From the NCBI GenBank assembly GCA_036524775.1, contig DATDBO010000011.1, positions 1 through 51,349 of the forward strand: a stretch of 51,349 nucleotides of DNA, written 5' to 3'. Under the pieces are notes generated by a model that was given only the letters and a program-made list of their open reading frames with translations, searched no databases and was not told the DNA's origin. The DNA is from VRUE01 sp036524775 (GTDB lineage: Bacteria > Actinomycetota > Thermoleophilia > Solirubrobacterales > 70-9). This document shows positions 40,220-48,952 of this stretch, piece by piece. A program made the translations under genes and the position numbers. The first letter of the stretch is position 1; each line of letters starts with the position of its first letter.

Positions 40220-41175
40220 TCGTAGACCTCGCGGTACTTGCGGACGAGCCTGATGCTGATCAGGTTCATCGTCAGCGTCATCGCGAACAGCACCGAGCCG
40301 ACTGCGAAGACCGATTTGTAATCGACCGTGCCGGTCGAGATGTCGCCCGTCGCGGTGACGCCGATGTACGCGGTCATCGCCTGGATCGCTTCGTTGAACC
40401 AAAGGGTGAAATTCGGCTGTGAGCCCCCCGCAATCAGCACGATCATCGTCTCGCCGACCGCACGCGAGATCGCCAGCACGACCGAAGCGACAATGCCGGA
40501 GAGGGCAGCGGGGAAGACCACCCGGGTCGCGACCTTCATCTTGGTTGCGCCCATTGCGTAGGCCCCTTCGCGCAGCCCACGCGGCACCGCCGACATCGCG
40601 TCGTCGGAGATCGAGGCGATGATCGGCACGACCATCAGGCCGATGCCCAGGGAGGCGGCGCCCGCCATGAACGGTTTTTCGACGCCGCCGTGGAGGTCGC
40701 CCGGCCAGAGCGGTTGGATGATCTCCGGCAGGAGGAAGCTGACCGCGAAGATGCCGATCGCCACGGTCGGGATGCCGGCGAGGATCTCGAGCACCGGCTT
40801 GACCGTCTTGCGCACCCTCGGGGTCGCGTACTCGCTCAGGTAGATCGCCGCCCCGAGGCCGACCGGGACCGCGACGAGCATCGCCCAGAGGGCGACGTTG
40901 AGCGTGCCGGCGACGATCGCCAGCACGCCGAAGCTGGGCGGCTCGAACTGCGGCGTCCAGTCGATGCCGAAGAAGAACTCGTCGCCGGGGACGATCTCGA
41001 AGAAGCCGATCGTCGGCCCGAGCAGCGAGAGCACGATCGCCGTCGTGGTGACGACCGAGAGCAGGCCGCAGAAGGCGAGAAGGCCCTGAATGACCTTCTC
41101 GCCGTAGCGTGGGCTCGGCGCCCGCAGCCGGCGGGACAGCTCTCCCGCCGGCCCGGCTCCGATTCCGTCGCTCAC
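40216..41175 (-). CDS. pstC: phosphate ABC transporter permease PstC
   Basis: A 319-residue permease with six helices after a short cytoplasmic N-terminus. It carries AAIYLSEYATPRVRKTVKPVLEILAGIPTVAIGIFAV and the EAA loop SDDAMSAVPRGLREGAYAMGATKMKVATRVVFP. It pairs with PstA to form the phosphate channel. It lies 19 bp after pstS. Confidence 0.95.
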   Translation of the reverse strand: MSDGIGAGPAGELSRRLRAPSPRYGEKVIQGLLAFCGLLSVVTTTAIVLSLLGPTIGFFEIVPGDEFFFGIDWTPQFEPPSFGVLAIVAGTLNVALWAMLVAVPVGLGAAIYLSEYATPRVRKTVKPVLEILAGIPTVAIGIFAVSFLLPEIIQPLWPGDLHGGVEKPFMAGAASLGIGLMVVPIIASISDDAMSAVPRGLREGAYAMGATKMKVATRVVFPAALSGIVASVVLAISRAVGETMIVLIAGGSQPNFTLWFNEAIQAMTAYIGVTATGDISTGTVDYKSVFAVGSVLFAMTLTMNLISIRLVRKYREVYE

Positions 41176-41194
41176 GCGGCCCGCTCTCCCCTGC

Positions 41195-42148
41195 TCAGCC
41201 GAGCTTGGCGGTCGCCTTTTCGGAGGCTTCCAGCTGCTCTTCGGTCAGCGGGATGAAGCCGACCGCTTCGGCGAGGTCGTTGACGTTTTCCAGGTAGAAG
41301 TCGACGAACCCCTTCACCTCGGGCTTCTTCAGCGCCGCGGCGCTGGGGTAGATGAAGAGCGGCCGACTGAGCGGCACGTATTCGTCGGCTTGGGCCGTTT
41401 CCGCCGAGGGGGCGACGCAGCCTTTGCCGCTGTCGACTTCGAGCGCCTTCAGCGTCCCTTCGTTTTCCTGGTAGAAGGAGTAGCCGAAGTAACCCATGCC
41501 GCCGGGAGCGCCCTGGACGCCGGTGACAGTGGCGTTGTCGTTCTCGCCGACGTTGTTGTAATCCTTGCGCGAGGCGCCCTCCTCACCGTTGATTTCCTCG
41601 GTGAAGTAGTCGAACGTGCCGGAGTCGGTACCCGGTCCGAAGAGCTGCAGCTCCTCGTCGTATTCCTCTTTCAGGTTGGGGACTTCGCTCCAGTTGGAGA
41701 TCTTCGAATCCGGACCCCAGATCGCGCCGAGCTGGTCGACGGTGAGGCAGTTGACCGGGTTCTCGGGATTGACGACGACGGTCAGCGCGTCGGTCGCGAC
41801 GCGGACCTCCTCGTTGACGACGCCGCTCTTCTCGCAGGCTTCGACCTCTTCGGGCTCGATCGCCCTGGAGGCGTCCGAGATGTCGGTCTCGCCGGCGCAG
41901 AATTTTTCAAAGCCGCCGCCGGTCCCCGAGGTTCCCACGGTTACCTTGACGCCGGAGTTTTCGGCTTCAAATTCCTCGGCGACCGCCTCGGTCAGGGGAG
42001 CCACGGTGCTCGACCCGTCGATCCGGATCGACCCCGAGAGGTCGCCACCGCCGCTGCCACTCGATTCGTCGTCGTCCCCGCAGGCCGCCACGCCAAGCGC
42101 GAGGACGGACATGCAGGCGACGATCATGAGCCACTTGGAGCTGGTCAC
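41195..42148 (-). CDS. pstS: phosphate-binding lipoprotein PstS
   Basis: A 317-residue lipoprotein: signal peptide with lipobox GVAAC (Cys23), then the phosphate-binding fold. IRIDGSSTVAPLTEAVAEEF, VGTSGTGGGFEKFCAGETDISDASRAI and GTDSGTFDYFTEEI give the phosphate-contact loops. GTG 42148 is chosen because GAAGGAG ends 5 nt before it; the GTG at 42172 has no such site. A PHO-box-like repeat lies about 100 bp upstream. It delivers phosphate to PstCA. Confidence 0.95.
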   Translation of the reverse strand: MTSSKWLMIVACMSVLALGVAACGDDDESSGSGGGDLSGSIRIDGSSTVAPLTEAVAEEFEAENSGVKVTVGTSGTGGGFEKFCAGETDISDASRAIEPEEVEACEKSGVVNEEVRVATDALTVVVNPENPVNCLTVDQLGAIWGPDSKISNWSEVPNLKEEYDEELQLFGPGTDSGTFDYFTEEINGEEGASRKDYNNVGENDNATVTGVQGAPGGMGYFGYSFYQENEGTLKALEVDSGKGCVAPSAETAQADEYVPLSRPLFIYPSAAALKKPEVKGFVDFYLENVNDLAEAVGFIPLTEEQLEASEKATAKLG

Positions 42149-42251
42149 TCTGTCTCCTTCTCGTTTGTTCACTCGGCTGCCGGCAGACGGGCCGGCCTCG
42201 GCGCCACCATCTCAGCGGTCCCCAGGCAGCTTGTTACTCGCCTGTATCGCG

Positions 42252-42273
42252 GATGTGAAAAAGATGTAAAAAC
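42252..42273 (-). promoter_or_regulatory. PHO-box-like 11-bp direct repeat before pstS
   Basis: On the plus strand GATGTGAAAAA (42252-42262) is followed at once by GATGTAAAAAC (42263-42273), two 11-bp direct repeats; on the minus strand they read TTTTTCACATC-like units. The 11-bp spacing and TTCAC/TTTAC core fit PhoB/PhoP half-sites. It sits between pstS and the phoB-like gene. Confidence 0.65.
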
Positions 42274-42284
42274 GGAAACGGCGG

Positions 42285-43091
42285 TTACGCGGCGGTGAGG
42301 CCGCCGGGAACCGCCTCGGGTGGAGACGGCATGGCCGCCTCGGCCGCGTCCACCGCGGCCGCCGGAGGCGCGAGCGCCGCGCCGTCGGCCGGCTCGGGGT
42401 CGAAGCGGTAGCCGACGCCGAAGTGGGTGTGGATGTAACCCCAAGAGGGCGAGAGCTTCTCCAGCTTCTGGCGCAGCTTGCGGATGAAGACGTCGACCGA
42501 GCGGTCGCCGTGGGCCATCGCGTAGCCCCAGACGCGCTGGTAGATCGCCTCGCGCTCGAGCACCTGGCCCTGGGCGTCGGCGAGCAGCTGCAGCAGCTCG
42601 AACTCGCGCCGGGTCAGGTCGAGGCTGACCTCGCCGACGAAGGCCTGGAAGCGGTCGGCGCGGATCTGCAGCTCGCCGGCGACGACCGGTCCCGCTTCGG
42701 CCTGCGGTCGGGCCCGGCGACGGCGGCGCGAAACCGCTTCGATGCGGGCGATCGCCTCTTCGGGGTGGCAGGGCTTGTTGATCCAGTCGTCGACTCCGAG
42801 CCGCAGGCCGCGGACGCGTTGGGCGACGGTCGAACGACCGGTGCAGACGATCACGCCGAGGTCGGGGAGCATGCCGCAGATCCGCTCGAGGTAAGCCCAG
42901 GCCTCGTCGCCGAGCACCGAGGGATCGATCAGCAGCGCGTTCAGCTTCATCGCCACCAGCTCCTCCGGCGGGATCGCGCCGGAGAGGGTGCGCTGCTGCC
43001 AGCCGGCAGCGTCGGTGCGCTTGGCCAGGACGGTTACGAAGCCACTGTCGTCGTCGACGACGGCCAGCCTGATGATCTGCTGCTGGTTCAC
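42285..43091 (-). CDS. PhoB/OmpR-family response regulator
   Basis: A 268-residue protein starting at GTG 43091. The receiver domain (1-120) has the acidic pocket D13-D15, phosphoacceptor D56 (ALLIDPS), T84 (VCTGRS) and K106 (WINKPC). The winged-helix output domain (145-240) has LDLTRREFELLQLLADAQG, DRSVDVFIRKLRQKLE and IHTHFGVGYRF. The C-terminal 30 residues are Ala/Pro-rich. Position next to two Pst systems and PHO-box-like repeats on both sides support control of phosphate genes. No sensor kinase gene is in the window. Confidence 0.88.
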   Translation of the reverse strand: MNQQQIIRLAVVDDDSGFVTVLAKRTDAAGWQQRTLSGAIPPEELVAMKLNALLIDPSVLGDEAWAYLERICGMLPDLGVIVCTGRSTVAQRVRGLRLGVDDWINKPCHPEEAIARIEAVSRRRRRARPQAEAGPVVAGELQIRADRFQAFVGEVSLDLTRREFELLQLLADAQGQVLEREAIYQRVWGYAMAHGDRSVDVFIRKLRQKLEKLSPSWGYIHTHFGVGYRFDPEPADGAALAPPAAAVDAAEAAMPSPPEAVPGGLTAA

Positions 43092-43142
43092 AGGCGTTGC
43101 GATTGTATGCAGGTGCGCCGGCGGAATGCCGTCGAACGTCCT

Positions 43143-43164
43143 GCGTTCACAGGTTTTTTACAGG
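43143..43164 (-). promoter_or_regulatory. PHO-box-like direct repeat before the phoB-like gene
   Basis: GCGTTCACAGG (43143-43153) and TTTTTTACAGG (43154-43164) are adjacent 11-base units with the core TT(C/T)ACAGG. The site lies 52 bp upstream of the GTG at 43091 and may let the regulator control itself. Confidence 0.6.
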
Positions 43165-43204
43165 CTGAATGCCCAATTTACGGCTCGACCGCCGATCCAG
43201 CGGG

Positions 43205-44344
43205 CTAACGCCGCAGATCGCCCTGGGCGGTGGTTGCGTCCTCCGCACCCTTCGTGTGCTCGTCGCTCGCGACGCCGGCGATGGTCAGCGAGCCGTCCGG
43301 CTCGACCGTCGCCGTCGCCAGGTAGGAGTCGCCCGGCTCGAGTCTCGTCACGTCGATCGCCGGCGGCAGGCGCAGCGTCAAGGTGCCTTCGCCCTCGCCG
43401 CTACCGTCGGCCGAGAGCGAGAGCTGGGACGAGTCCGCGACGACTTCCCTGAGGATTCCGGCCAGGTCGAGGTAGACAGACGGGGGGCCGGGTTCGAGCT
43501 CGAGCTCTCTCTGCACGAGCCTCGGCGCGTCCTCGCCTACGGCCGGTGCCTCGACTTGCGCCTTCACGGTGACGTACGAGCCGATTGCCGGCAGCGTCGG
43601 CGCGGCGCCGGCCGGATCGGGCAACGCGTGAACGAGCAGCGAGGAACCGCGGCCGGAGACGGTGTAGGCGGGGGCAGCGGGGTCGGGGTCGGCAAAGGTC
43701 ACAGCGCCGCGGAACTCGACCTGGGTCGCTCTCTTCCTCTCCCTCTCCACCTTGCCGGCCTCGGCGAAGGTGCCGTTGGCGAGGCGGCGCACCGGGACGC
43801 TCAGCTTCGTGCCAGGCTCGGGCAGCTCGGGGGCGTGGACGGCGACGAGCTCACCGCCGGCGATCGCCAGGGCGTAGCTGCCGGCGGCGGGATTGGCCTG
43901 CGCCACGGTGCCCTTCAGCTCCTGGGTTTCGCCATCGGTTTCCTCTTCGCCGGCGCCGGCGGGCTTTGACTTGGGAGTCCGCTCTGGAGTGGGCGCGGGC
44001 GTCGGTTCGACCGCTACGGGTGAAGGCGGGACCGCGGGGAGGATCGCTTCTTCGAAGCCCCCTTCCGTTGCTTCTTCCGGTGGAGGCGACGATCCGGTGG
44101 AGGCGACCGCGCCGGCGCCCCGACCGCTCTGCCCATCGCCCTCACCGGAAGCGGGGATTTCGACGATCTGCCGGCCGCCGGTTGCCAGCGTGCCGGCGGC
44201 CCCCGGCCCGATCGCGACGCCGGCGAAGATGCCGAAGCCGAGCGCCGCCGCGCTCAGCGGCGCCGCCCAGCGCCGGTCGGTGACAACCAGCGCCGCGCCG
44301 CGCAAGGCGTGGTCGACGAAGCGGTTTGCGAGCAGCCGCTTCAA
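43205..44344 (-). CDS. membrane-anchored protein with OB-like repeats, end of second pst cluster
   Basis: A 379-residue protein from TTG 44344, overlapping the previous stop (TTGA). One transmembrane helix at about 28-50, a Pro/Glu/Gly-rich linker (60-140), then three beta-rich units beginning ELKGTVAQANPAAGSYALAI, VEFRGAVTFADPDP and DLAGILREVVADSSQLSLS. These resemble the OB-like repeats of DUF5666-type proteins, a tentative match. It would face outside the membrane. Its place at the end of the pstSCAB2 run suggests co-expression with phosphate uptake; function unknown. Confidence 0.65.
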   Translation of the reverse strand: MKRLLANRFVDHALRGAALVVTDRRWAAPLSAAALGFGIFAGVAIGPGAAGTLATGGRQIVEIPASGEGDGQSGRGAGAVASTGSSPPPEEATEGGFEEAILPAVPPSPVAVEPTPAPTPERTPKSKPAGAGEEETDGETQELKGTVAQANPAAGSYALAIAGGELVAVHAPELPEPGTKLSVPVRRLANGTFAEAGKVERERKRATQVEFRGAVTFADPDPAAPAYTVSGRGSSLLVHALPDPAGAAPTLPAIGSYVTVKAQVEAPAVGEDAPRLVQRELELEPGPPSVYLDLAGILREVVADSSQLSLSADGSGEGEGTLTLRLPPAIDVTRLEPGDSYLATATVEPDGSLTIAGVASDEHTKGAEDATTAQGDLRR

Positions 44345-44664
44345 CGCGCCGGCGCCGCCCCGCTTGCCTGGACCGACTCGATCAGCTGCTTTCCGCACTG
44401 TCGGCAGAAGGCGGAGCCCTGGGCGTATAGAGCGCCGCAGCCGGCGCAAGCGCCGGCGGCACCCGCCTGCCCGAGCGTCAGCATCCGCTCGACCTCGGCC
44501 AGCTCGGCGTCGACCTGCTGCAGCTTCGCCGCCTGACGGCTCAGCACGTCGAGCCGGAAGTGGTCGCGGATCGCCATCTCGTAGGCGACCCCGCCGAGGT
44601 CCCACTGCAGCTCGGCGAGCCGGCGGGAGAGCTGCTCACGGCGCGCCTGGAGATCGTCGCTCAT
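44341..44664 (-). CDS. coiled-coil protein with C-terminal zinc ribbon
   Basis: A 107-residue protein. Residues 1-70 form helices with heptad-like spacing (LQARREQLSRRLAELQWDLGG, QAAKLQQVDAELAEVERML); residues 73-93 are a zinc ribbon with CAGCG and CRQCGK. It overlaps both neighbours by 4 bp. Likely a small cytoplasmic scaffold or adaptor for the membrane proteins encoded on either side; this is inference. Confidence 0.7.
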   Translation of the reverse strand: MSDDLQARREQLSRRLAELQWDLGGVAYEMAIRDHFRLDVLSRQAAKLQQVDAELAEVERMLTLGQAGAAGACAGCGALYAQGSAFCRQCGKQLIESVQASGAAPAR

Positions 44665-45332
44665 TCGATCGCCGTGCCCTCGCTGCCGCCGCCGGGCGCT
44701 TTGCCGTCTTCCGGCGGCGGGGCGCCGGGGGTGGCTATCTCGTCGGGCAGGTTGGCGCTGTTTTCCGCTTTTTCCTCTGGGGTGCCTTCCTGCAGCTGTT
44801 GAAGCGCCTCGTCGCCGGCCACAGGTGCGGCGCCGGTGTCGGCGCTGCCGCCTTTCGCCACGCCGCCCTTGCCGGCGCCCTTGGCCTTCGCCTGCTTCGC
44901 GCCGTCCTTCGAGGCGCCGCCGGCTTCTTCGTCAGACGCGGTCCTGCCGGTACCGGCTTCGGCGCCCTGGACGACAACCGGCGCCGGCGCGGTCGCGTTG
45001 CCACCGCTGTCGCCCTTGCCGATCAGGACGCCGATCAGCAGCATGATCCCGAGCACGGCGATGCCGCCGACAGCGGCGAGCGGCGTGTAGTCGCGTTGGG
45101 GCGGAGTGCTCGCCGACTGGGGTTGCGGATCCGCCGTCGCTTGCCCCGGCGCCGACGCGCTGCCGTTGGCGCTCGCCGGGCCGGGCACGTGCCGCTCGAA
45201 GTCGATCCGCGCCTCGCCCCTGCGCTTGCCGCAGTTGAGGCAGTAGCGCTGGTCGGCGGCAAGCGGCGCGCCGCACTCGCGACAGACCTCCCCCTCCTTG
45301 CCGAGGACCTGGGTGATTGCAGGGTCGGTCAT
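44661..45332 (-). CDS. zinc-ribbon membrane protein
   Basis: A 223-residue protein from ATG 45332, overlapping the lipoprotein stop (ATGA). An N-terminal zinc ribbon (CRECGAPLAADQRYCLNCGKRRGEAR, about 17-42) is followed by a linker, one transmembrane helix near 90-108 (LAAVGGIAVLGIMLLIGVLIG) and a long exported Gly/Ala/Lys/Glu-rich tail. The ribbon inside and disordered tail outside could sense or recruit a partner; no enzyme motif is present. Confidence 0.7.
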   Translation of the reverse strand: MTDPAITQVLGKEGEVCRECGAPLAADQRYCLNCGKRRGEARIDFERHVPGPASANGSASAPGQATADPQPQSASTPPQRDYTPLAAVGGIAVLGIMLLIGVLIGKGDSGGNATAPAPVVVQGAEAGTGRTASDEEAGGASKDGAKQAKAKGAGKGGVAKGGSADTGAAPVAGDEALQQLQEGTPEEKAENSANLPDEIATPGAPPPEDGKAPGGGSEGTAIE

Positions 45333-46078
45333 TTGAGCTCGAACCCCGGCAGGCTGGGGAACCAGGCGATCTCGATCTCGGCGCCGGCCGGATCGCCGAT
45401 GAAGTAGATGTTGTAGGGGAAGGGCTTCGGTTTCGGCTTGAGCGGTTCGATCGCGCCGCGCCCGGCGGCGACGACCTCGCCGCCCTTGGTCGCGACCGCG
45501 TAGAGCAGGAGGCGATCGAGATCCTCGCCCGACCCGTATTCGACGTCGCCGCCGGCGAGCAGGCCAGAGTAGGGGTCCCCCTCGAGCTTTGGCTCGGTGA
45601 CCGAGATCTGCGGCTGCTCGCCCTTGAACGGCCTCCCCCCTTCGCCGACCGTCACAGCGACCTTTGCCGGCACCCCCGCGGCTAAGACCTGGTCGTGCAC
45701 CCACTCGACCTCGCCGCCGGCCTCGATGAAGGGGACCGCTGCCAGGGCGGGCTCGATTCCGGGGGTCGTGTTGGTGTAGACGCTCTTGCCCTTGGCGTCG
45801 AGCACGTCGATCGCGATCGGCACACCGACCAGATCCTCATTTGAGGTGTTGCGCAGGCGGACGACGGCGGCGCTGCCGTTGGCGTCGCTCAGCAGCTCGG
45901 TCGAGACGACCTCGACGTCCTTGCTCCGCCTGGCGATCGTCAGGCCCTTCTCCTGCTTGATCGGGCCCAGCTCGGCGGCGATCTTGGCACTCTTGTCCTG
46001 GGTCGATTCGCAGCCGCCGGCGACCAGCGCCACGCCGGCCATGGCGATCGCGAGGGGCAGCGGGCTGCGCGGCGTCAC
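45329..46078 (-). CDS. lipoprotein of the second pst operon
   Basis: A 249-residue protein starting at GTG 46078 (overlaps the pstB2 stop as GTGA). Signal peptide with lipobox AGGC (Cys23). Residues 50-150 look like an Ig-like/FxLYD domain (VEVVSTELLSDANGSAAVVRLRNTSNEDLVGVPIAIDVLD); the rest is beta-rich and ends in a region with EIEIAWFPSLPGFELK. It is not a second PstS. It may be an outer partner of the transporter or of the following zinc-ribbon proteins; no known function. Confidence 0.7.
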   Translation of the reverse strand: MTPRSPLPLAIAMAGVALVAGGCESTQDKSAKIAAELGPIKQEKGLTIARRSKDVEVVSTELLSDANGSAAVVRLRNTSNEDLVGVPIAIDVLDAKGKSVYTNTTPGIEPALAAVPFIEAGGEVEWVHDQVLAAGVPAKVAVTVGEGGRPFKGEQPQISVTEPKLEGDPYSGLLAGGDVEYGSGEDLDRLLLYAVATKGGEVVAAGRGAIEPLKPKPKPFPYNIYFIGDPAGAEIEIAWFPSLPGFELK

Positions 46079-47034
46079 CCGAACGCCCCTCCCACGTACT
46101 CGCGCGTGCGCGCTTCGCGCGGGTCGCCGAAGACCTGCTCGGCCGGCCCGTACTCGACCAGGTCGCCGAGGTACATGAAGCCGACGTGGTCGGCGATGCG
46201 CAGCGCCTGCTGCATGTTGTGGGTGACGATCACCACCGCCACCTCCTCGCGCAGCTTCAAGATCAGCTCCTCGATCACCTGGGTCGAGCGCGGGTCGAGC
46301 GCCGAGCAGGGCTCGTCGAGCAGCAGCACCTCGGGCCGGGCGGCGAGCGCGCGGGCGATGCAGAGCCGCTGCTGCTGGCCGCCCGAGAGGCGCAGCGCCG
46401 GGTGGTCGAGCGTCGCCCCGACCTCGTCCCAGAGACCGGCGCGGACGAGGGCGTCGCCGACGTGGTTGTAGAGGGCGTCCTTGCCGGGCCGGCGCGAGCC
46501 CTGCTCGCGCAGCGCGTAGGCGACGTTGTCGAAGACGCTCATCGGGAACGGGTTGGGCTGCTGGAAGACCATGCTCACCCGCCGCCGCAGCTCGGTCACC
46601 TCCATCGCGTCGACGTCCTCGCCGTCGAGCGTGATCCGCCCGCCGCGGCGCGCCGTCGGCGTGATCTCGACCAGGCGATTGAGCGAGCGCAACAGCGTCG
46701 TCTTGCCGCAGCCGGAGGGGCCGATCAGCGCCAGCACCTCACCCTGGCGCACCGGCAGGGTGACGCCGTCGACGGCGACCTTCTCGCCGTAGGAGATCGT
46801 CACCCCTTCCATCCGCATCCGTTCCACCTTCGGCCCTGGCGCCGGCTCGGGGCGGCGCAGCGGCGAGGCGAGGCCGATCGCGCCCGGAGCGACCGGCGCT
46901 GTGTGGCCGTTGGTCGCCGGCGGCTGCACCACGGTCGGCTCGCTGTCGACGACGATGCGGCGCACCGGCGGCGGCGGGGCGAGGACCACGTCCTGCTCGG
47001 CGCGCGGCGGCTCGGGCGGCTTCAGCGCGTCCAC
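46075..47034 (-). CDS. pstB: second phosphate ABC transporter ATP-binding protein
   Basis: A 319-residue protein. GTG 47034 overlaps the end of pstA2 by 13 bp. An N-terminal extension of about 75 Pro-rich residues precedes the ATPase: GPSGCGKTTLL, LNRLVEITP, VFQQPNPFPMSVFDNVAY, LSGGQQQRLCIAR, LLLDEPCSALDPRST, THNMQQALRIADHVGF. The PstB hallmark sequences are intact. The set is less like the first pst operon than expected for a recent duplicate. Confidence 0.94.
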   Translation of the reverse strand: MDALKPPEPPRAEQDVVLAPPPPVRRIVVDSEPTVVQPPATNGHTAPVAPGAIGLASPLRRPEPAPGPKVERMRMEGVTISYGEKVAVDGVTLPVRQGEVLALIGPSGCGKTTLLRSLNRLVEITPTARRGGRITLDGEDVDAMEVTELRRRVSMVFQQPNPFPMSVFDNVAYALREQGSRRPGKDALYNHVGDALVRAGLWDEVGATLDHPALRLSGGQQQRLCIARALAARPEVLLLDEPCSALDPRSTQVIEELILKLREEVAVVIVTHNMQQALRIADHVGFMYLGDLVEYGPAEQVFGDPREARTREYVGGAFG

Positions 47035-47954
47035 GCCGGCTCCCTCCCCCGCGCGATCCGGGTGACGACGAAGTTGAGCACGATCACGACGACCATCAGG
47101 CAGAAGGCCGCGAAATAGGCTTTCTCCGGCGCCAACCCCTCGCCCGCGGGCGAGTTGTAATAGACGTAGCTGGTCAGGGTGCTGCCGGTGCCGCGGAAGA
47201 GGCCGAAGACGCTGCCGTCGGCACCGTTGAGGATCTGCAGGGTGGCGCCGAGCAGGACGACGACGATCGCCGTATCGCCGGCGACCCGGCCCATGCCAAG
47301 CGCTGCGCCGGTGCCGATGCCGGGCCGCGCCGCCGGCAGCAGCACGCGGCGGATCGTCGCCGCTTTGGTCTTGCCGAGCGCGTAGGAGGCCTCGCGCACG
47401 TGGCCGGGGATCGCGTTGAGCGCCTCGCGCGTCGCCCCGACCACCAGCGGCAGCGCGATCAGCGACATCATCGCGGCGGCGGCGATGAAGGAGCGGCCGA
47501 GCACGGCGCCGCCTTCTGCGTCGAAGCTGAGGAAGCCGAGCCACTGTTGCTGGAAGAAGACGAGGCCGAACATCGCCAGCACGATGCTGGGCGTGCCGGC
47601 GACGACCTCGACCGCCGATTCGACCGCCCTTGCCAGCCCCTTGGGGCGGCCGTACTCGGTCAGCCAAACCGCGATCGTGACGCCCAGCGGCGCCGCGATC
47701 AGCGTCGACATCACCAGCAGCATGGCGGTGCCGAGGATCGGGTCCTTGAAGCCGCCGCTCTCGGCCTGGCTGAGGGTCGAGACGGGGCTCTCGAACAGGA
47801 GCGAGAGGTCGAAGTACTCGATGCCGCGGTAGGCCATGTAGATGACGATCGCGCCGGCGATGGCGATCAGCGTCAGACCGGCCCCCCAGGCGGCGTAGTA
47901 GCCGATCCGGTCGCGCCAGGGCCAGTTGCCGACGCTGTCGATCGGGCCGCTCAT
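47022..47954 (-). CDS. pstA: second phosphate ABC transporter permease PstA
   Basis: A 310-residue permease with six helices. It has VTIAVWLTEYGRPKGLARAVESAVEVVAGTPSIVLAMFGLVF and the EAA loop REALNAIPGHVREASYALGKTKAATIRRVLLPAARPG. It overlaps pstC2 by 4 bp (ATGA) and pstB2 by 13 bp. Confidence 0.93.
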   Translation of the reverse strand: MSGPIDSVGNWPWRDRIGYYAAWGAGLTLIAIAGAIVIYMAYRGIEYFDLSLLFESPVSTLSQAESGGFKDPILGTAMLLVMSTLIAAPLGVTIAVWLTEYGRPKGLARAVESAVEVVAGTPSIVLAMFGLVFFQQQWLGFLSFDAEGGAVLGRSFIAAAAMMSLIALPLVVGATREALNAIPGHVREASYALGKTKAATIRRVLLPAARPGIGTGAALGMGRVAGDTAIVVVLLGATLQILNGADGSVFGLFRGTGSTLTSYVYYNSPAGEGLAPEKAYFAAFCLMVVVIVLNFVVTRIARGREPAWTR

Positions 47955-48952
47955 GGCCGCACCCCGTACTTGCGCATCGACTGCTTGGCGGTGAAGCCGG
48001 CCAGCGAGAGGAACATGCTCGAGACCAGCAGCACCGCGGCGAAGGCGAAGAGGGTCTCGCCGAAGGGGACGACCGAGAGGCCTTCGACGTTCTCGACCAA
48101 GGCCGAGGCGAGCGGCCTGGTCGGCTCAAAGAGGAAGGTGAGGCCGTCGATCGGGTTGGGAGCGAAGCTGGCCGAGCCGGCGACCATCGAGAGCATGATC
48201 GCCTCGCCCAGCGCGCGGGCCGTGGAGAGCACCGCCGCGGCGACGATCGCGGGGCGCGCCGTGCGGACCGAGATCGTCCACATCACCCGCCACCGGTTGA
48301 CGCCCAGCGCCGCCGCGCCCTCGGTCCAGCTGCGCGGCACGGCGCGCAGCGCGTCGACGACGATCGCGATCATGATCGGCACGATCATCACGGTGAGGAT
48401 CACGACGCCGACCCCGAGCGAGGCGCCGTTCAACTGGACGACGTTGGCCACCGATTCCTTGCGCTCGAGGCTGATCAGGTGCTCGCCGACCCAGGGGACG
48501 ATGACGAGGATGCCGATCAGCCCGTAGACGACCGAGGGCACCGCGGCCAGCAGCCGCACGACCGGCTCCAGCACCCGGTTGATCCTTGCCGGCGCGAACT
48601 CGACGATGAAGATCGCCGCCAGCAGCGAGAAGACGGTCCCGATCAGAACCGCCCCGGCAGTGACCGCGAAAGTGCCCCAAAGCAGCGGCCAGGCCCGCAG
48701 GTGGTAGACGTAGTCCGCCGGGTTGGCGGGGGAGTTGAAGATGTCCTCGAGCTGCAGGTCGAGGTCGCCGCCGGAGCCGAACCAGGCGAGGCCGTTGTGG
48801 GCGAAGGAGGGCCACGCCTTCTGGAAGACGAAGACGATCATGCCGGCGATCAGCGCCAGCACGATGCAGGCCACGGCGCCGAGGATCCGCTCGACCTTGG
48901 CGTCGGTCCAGAAGCCGCCGGCCGGGCGGGCGGCGATGCCCCCCGCCTCCAC
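47951..48952 (-). CDS. pstC: second phosphate ABC transporter permease PstC
   Basis: A 333-residue permease starting at GTG 48952, one base into the pstS2 stop (TAGTG). Helices and motifs include FIVEFAPARINRVLEPVVRLLAAVPSVVYGLIGILVI and the EAA loop VDALRAVPRSWTEGAAALGVNRWRVMWTISVRTARP. The long periplasmic-side loop after the first helix is usual for PstC. Confidence 0.93.
   Translation of the reverse strand: MEAGGIAARPAGGFWTDAKVERILGAVACIVLALIAGMIVFVFQKAWPSFAHNGLAWFGSGGDLDLQLEDIFNSPANPADYVYHLRAWPLLWGTFAVTAGAVLIGTVFSLLAAIFIVEFAPARINRVLEPVVRLLAAVPSVVYGLIGILVIVPWVGEHLISLERKESVANVVQLNGASLGVGVVILTVMIVPIMIAIVVDALRAVPRSWTEGAAALGVNRWRVMWTISVRTARPAIVAAAVLSTARALGEAIMLSMVAGSASFAPNPIDGLTFLFEPTRPLASALVENVEGLSVVPFGETLFAFAAVLLVSSMFLSLAGFTAKQSMRKYGVRP

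Noticed and set aside
46075..48129. 684-codon minus-strand frame seeming to join extra sequence to PstB2
   Set aside because: Residues before GTG 47034 are pstA2 read out of frame; PstB2 is complete without them.
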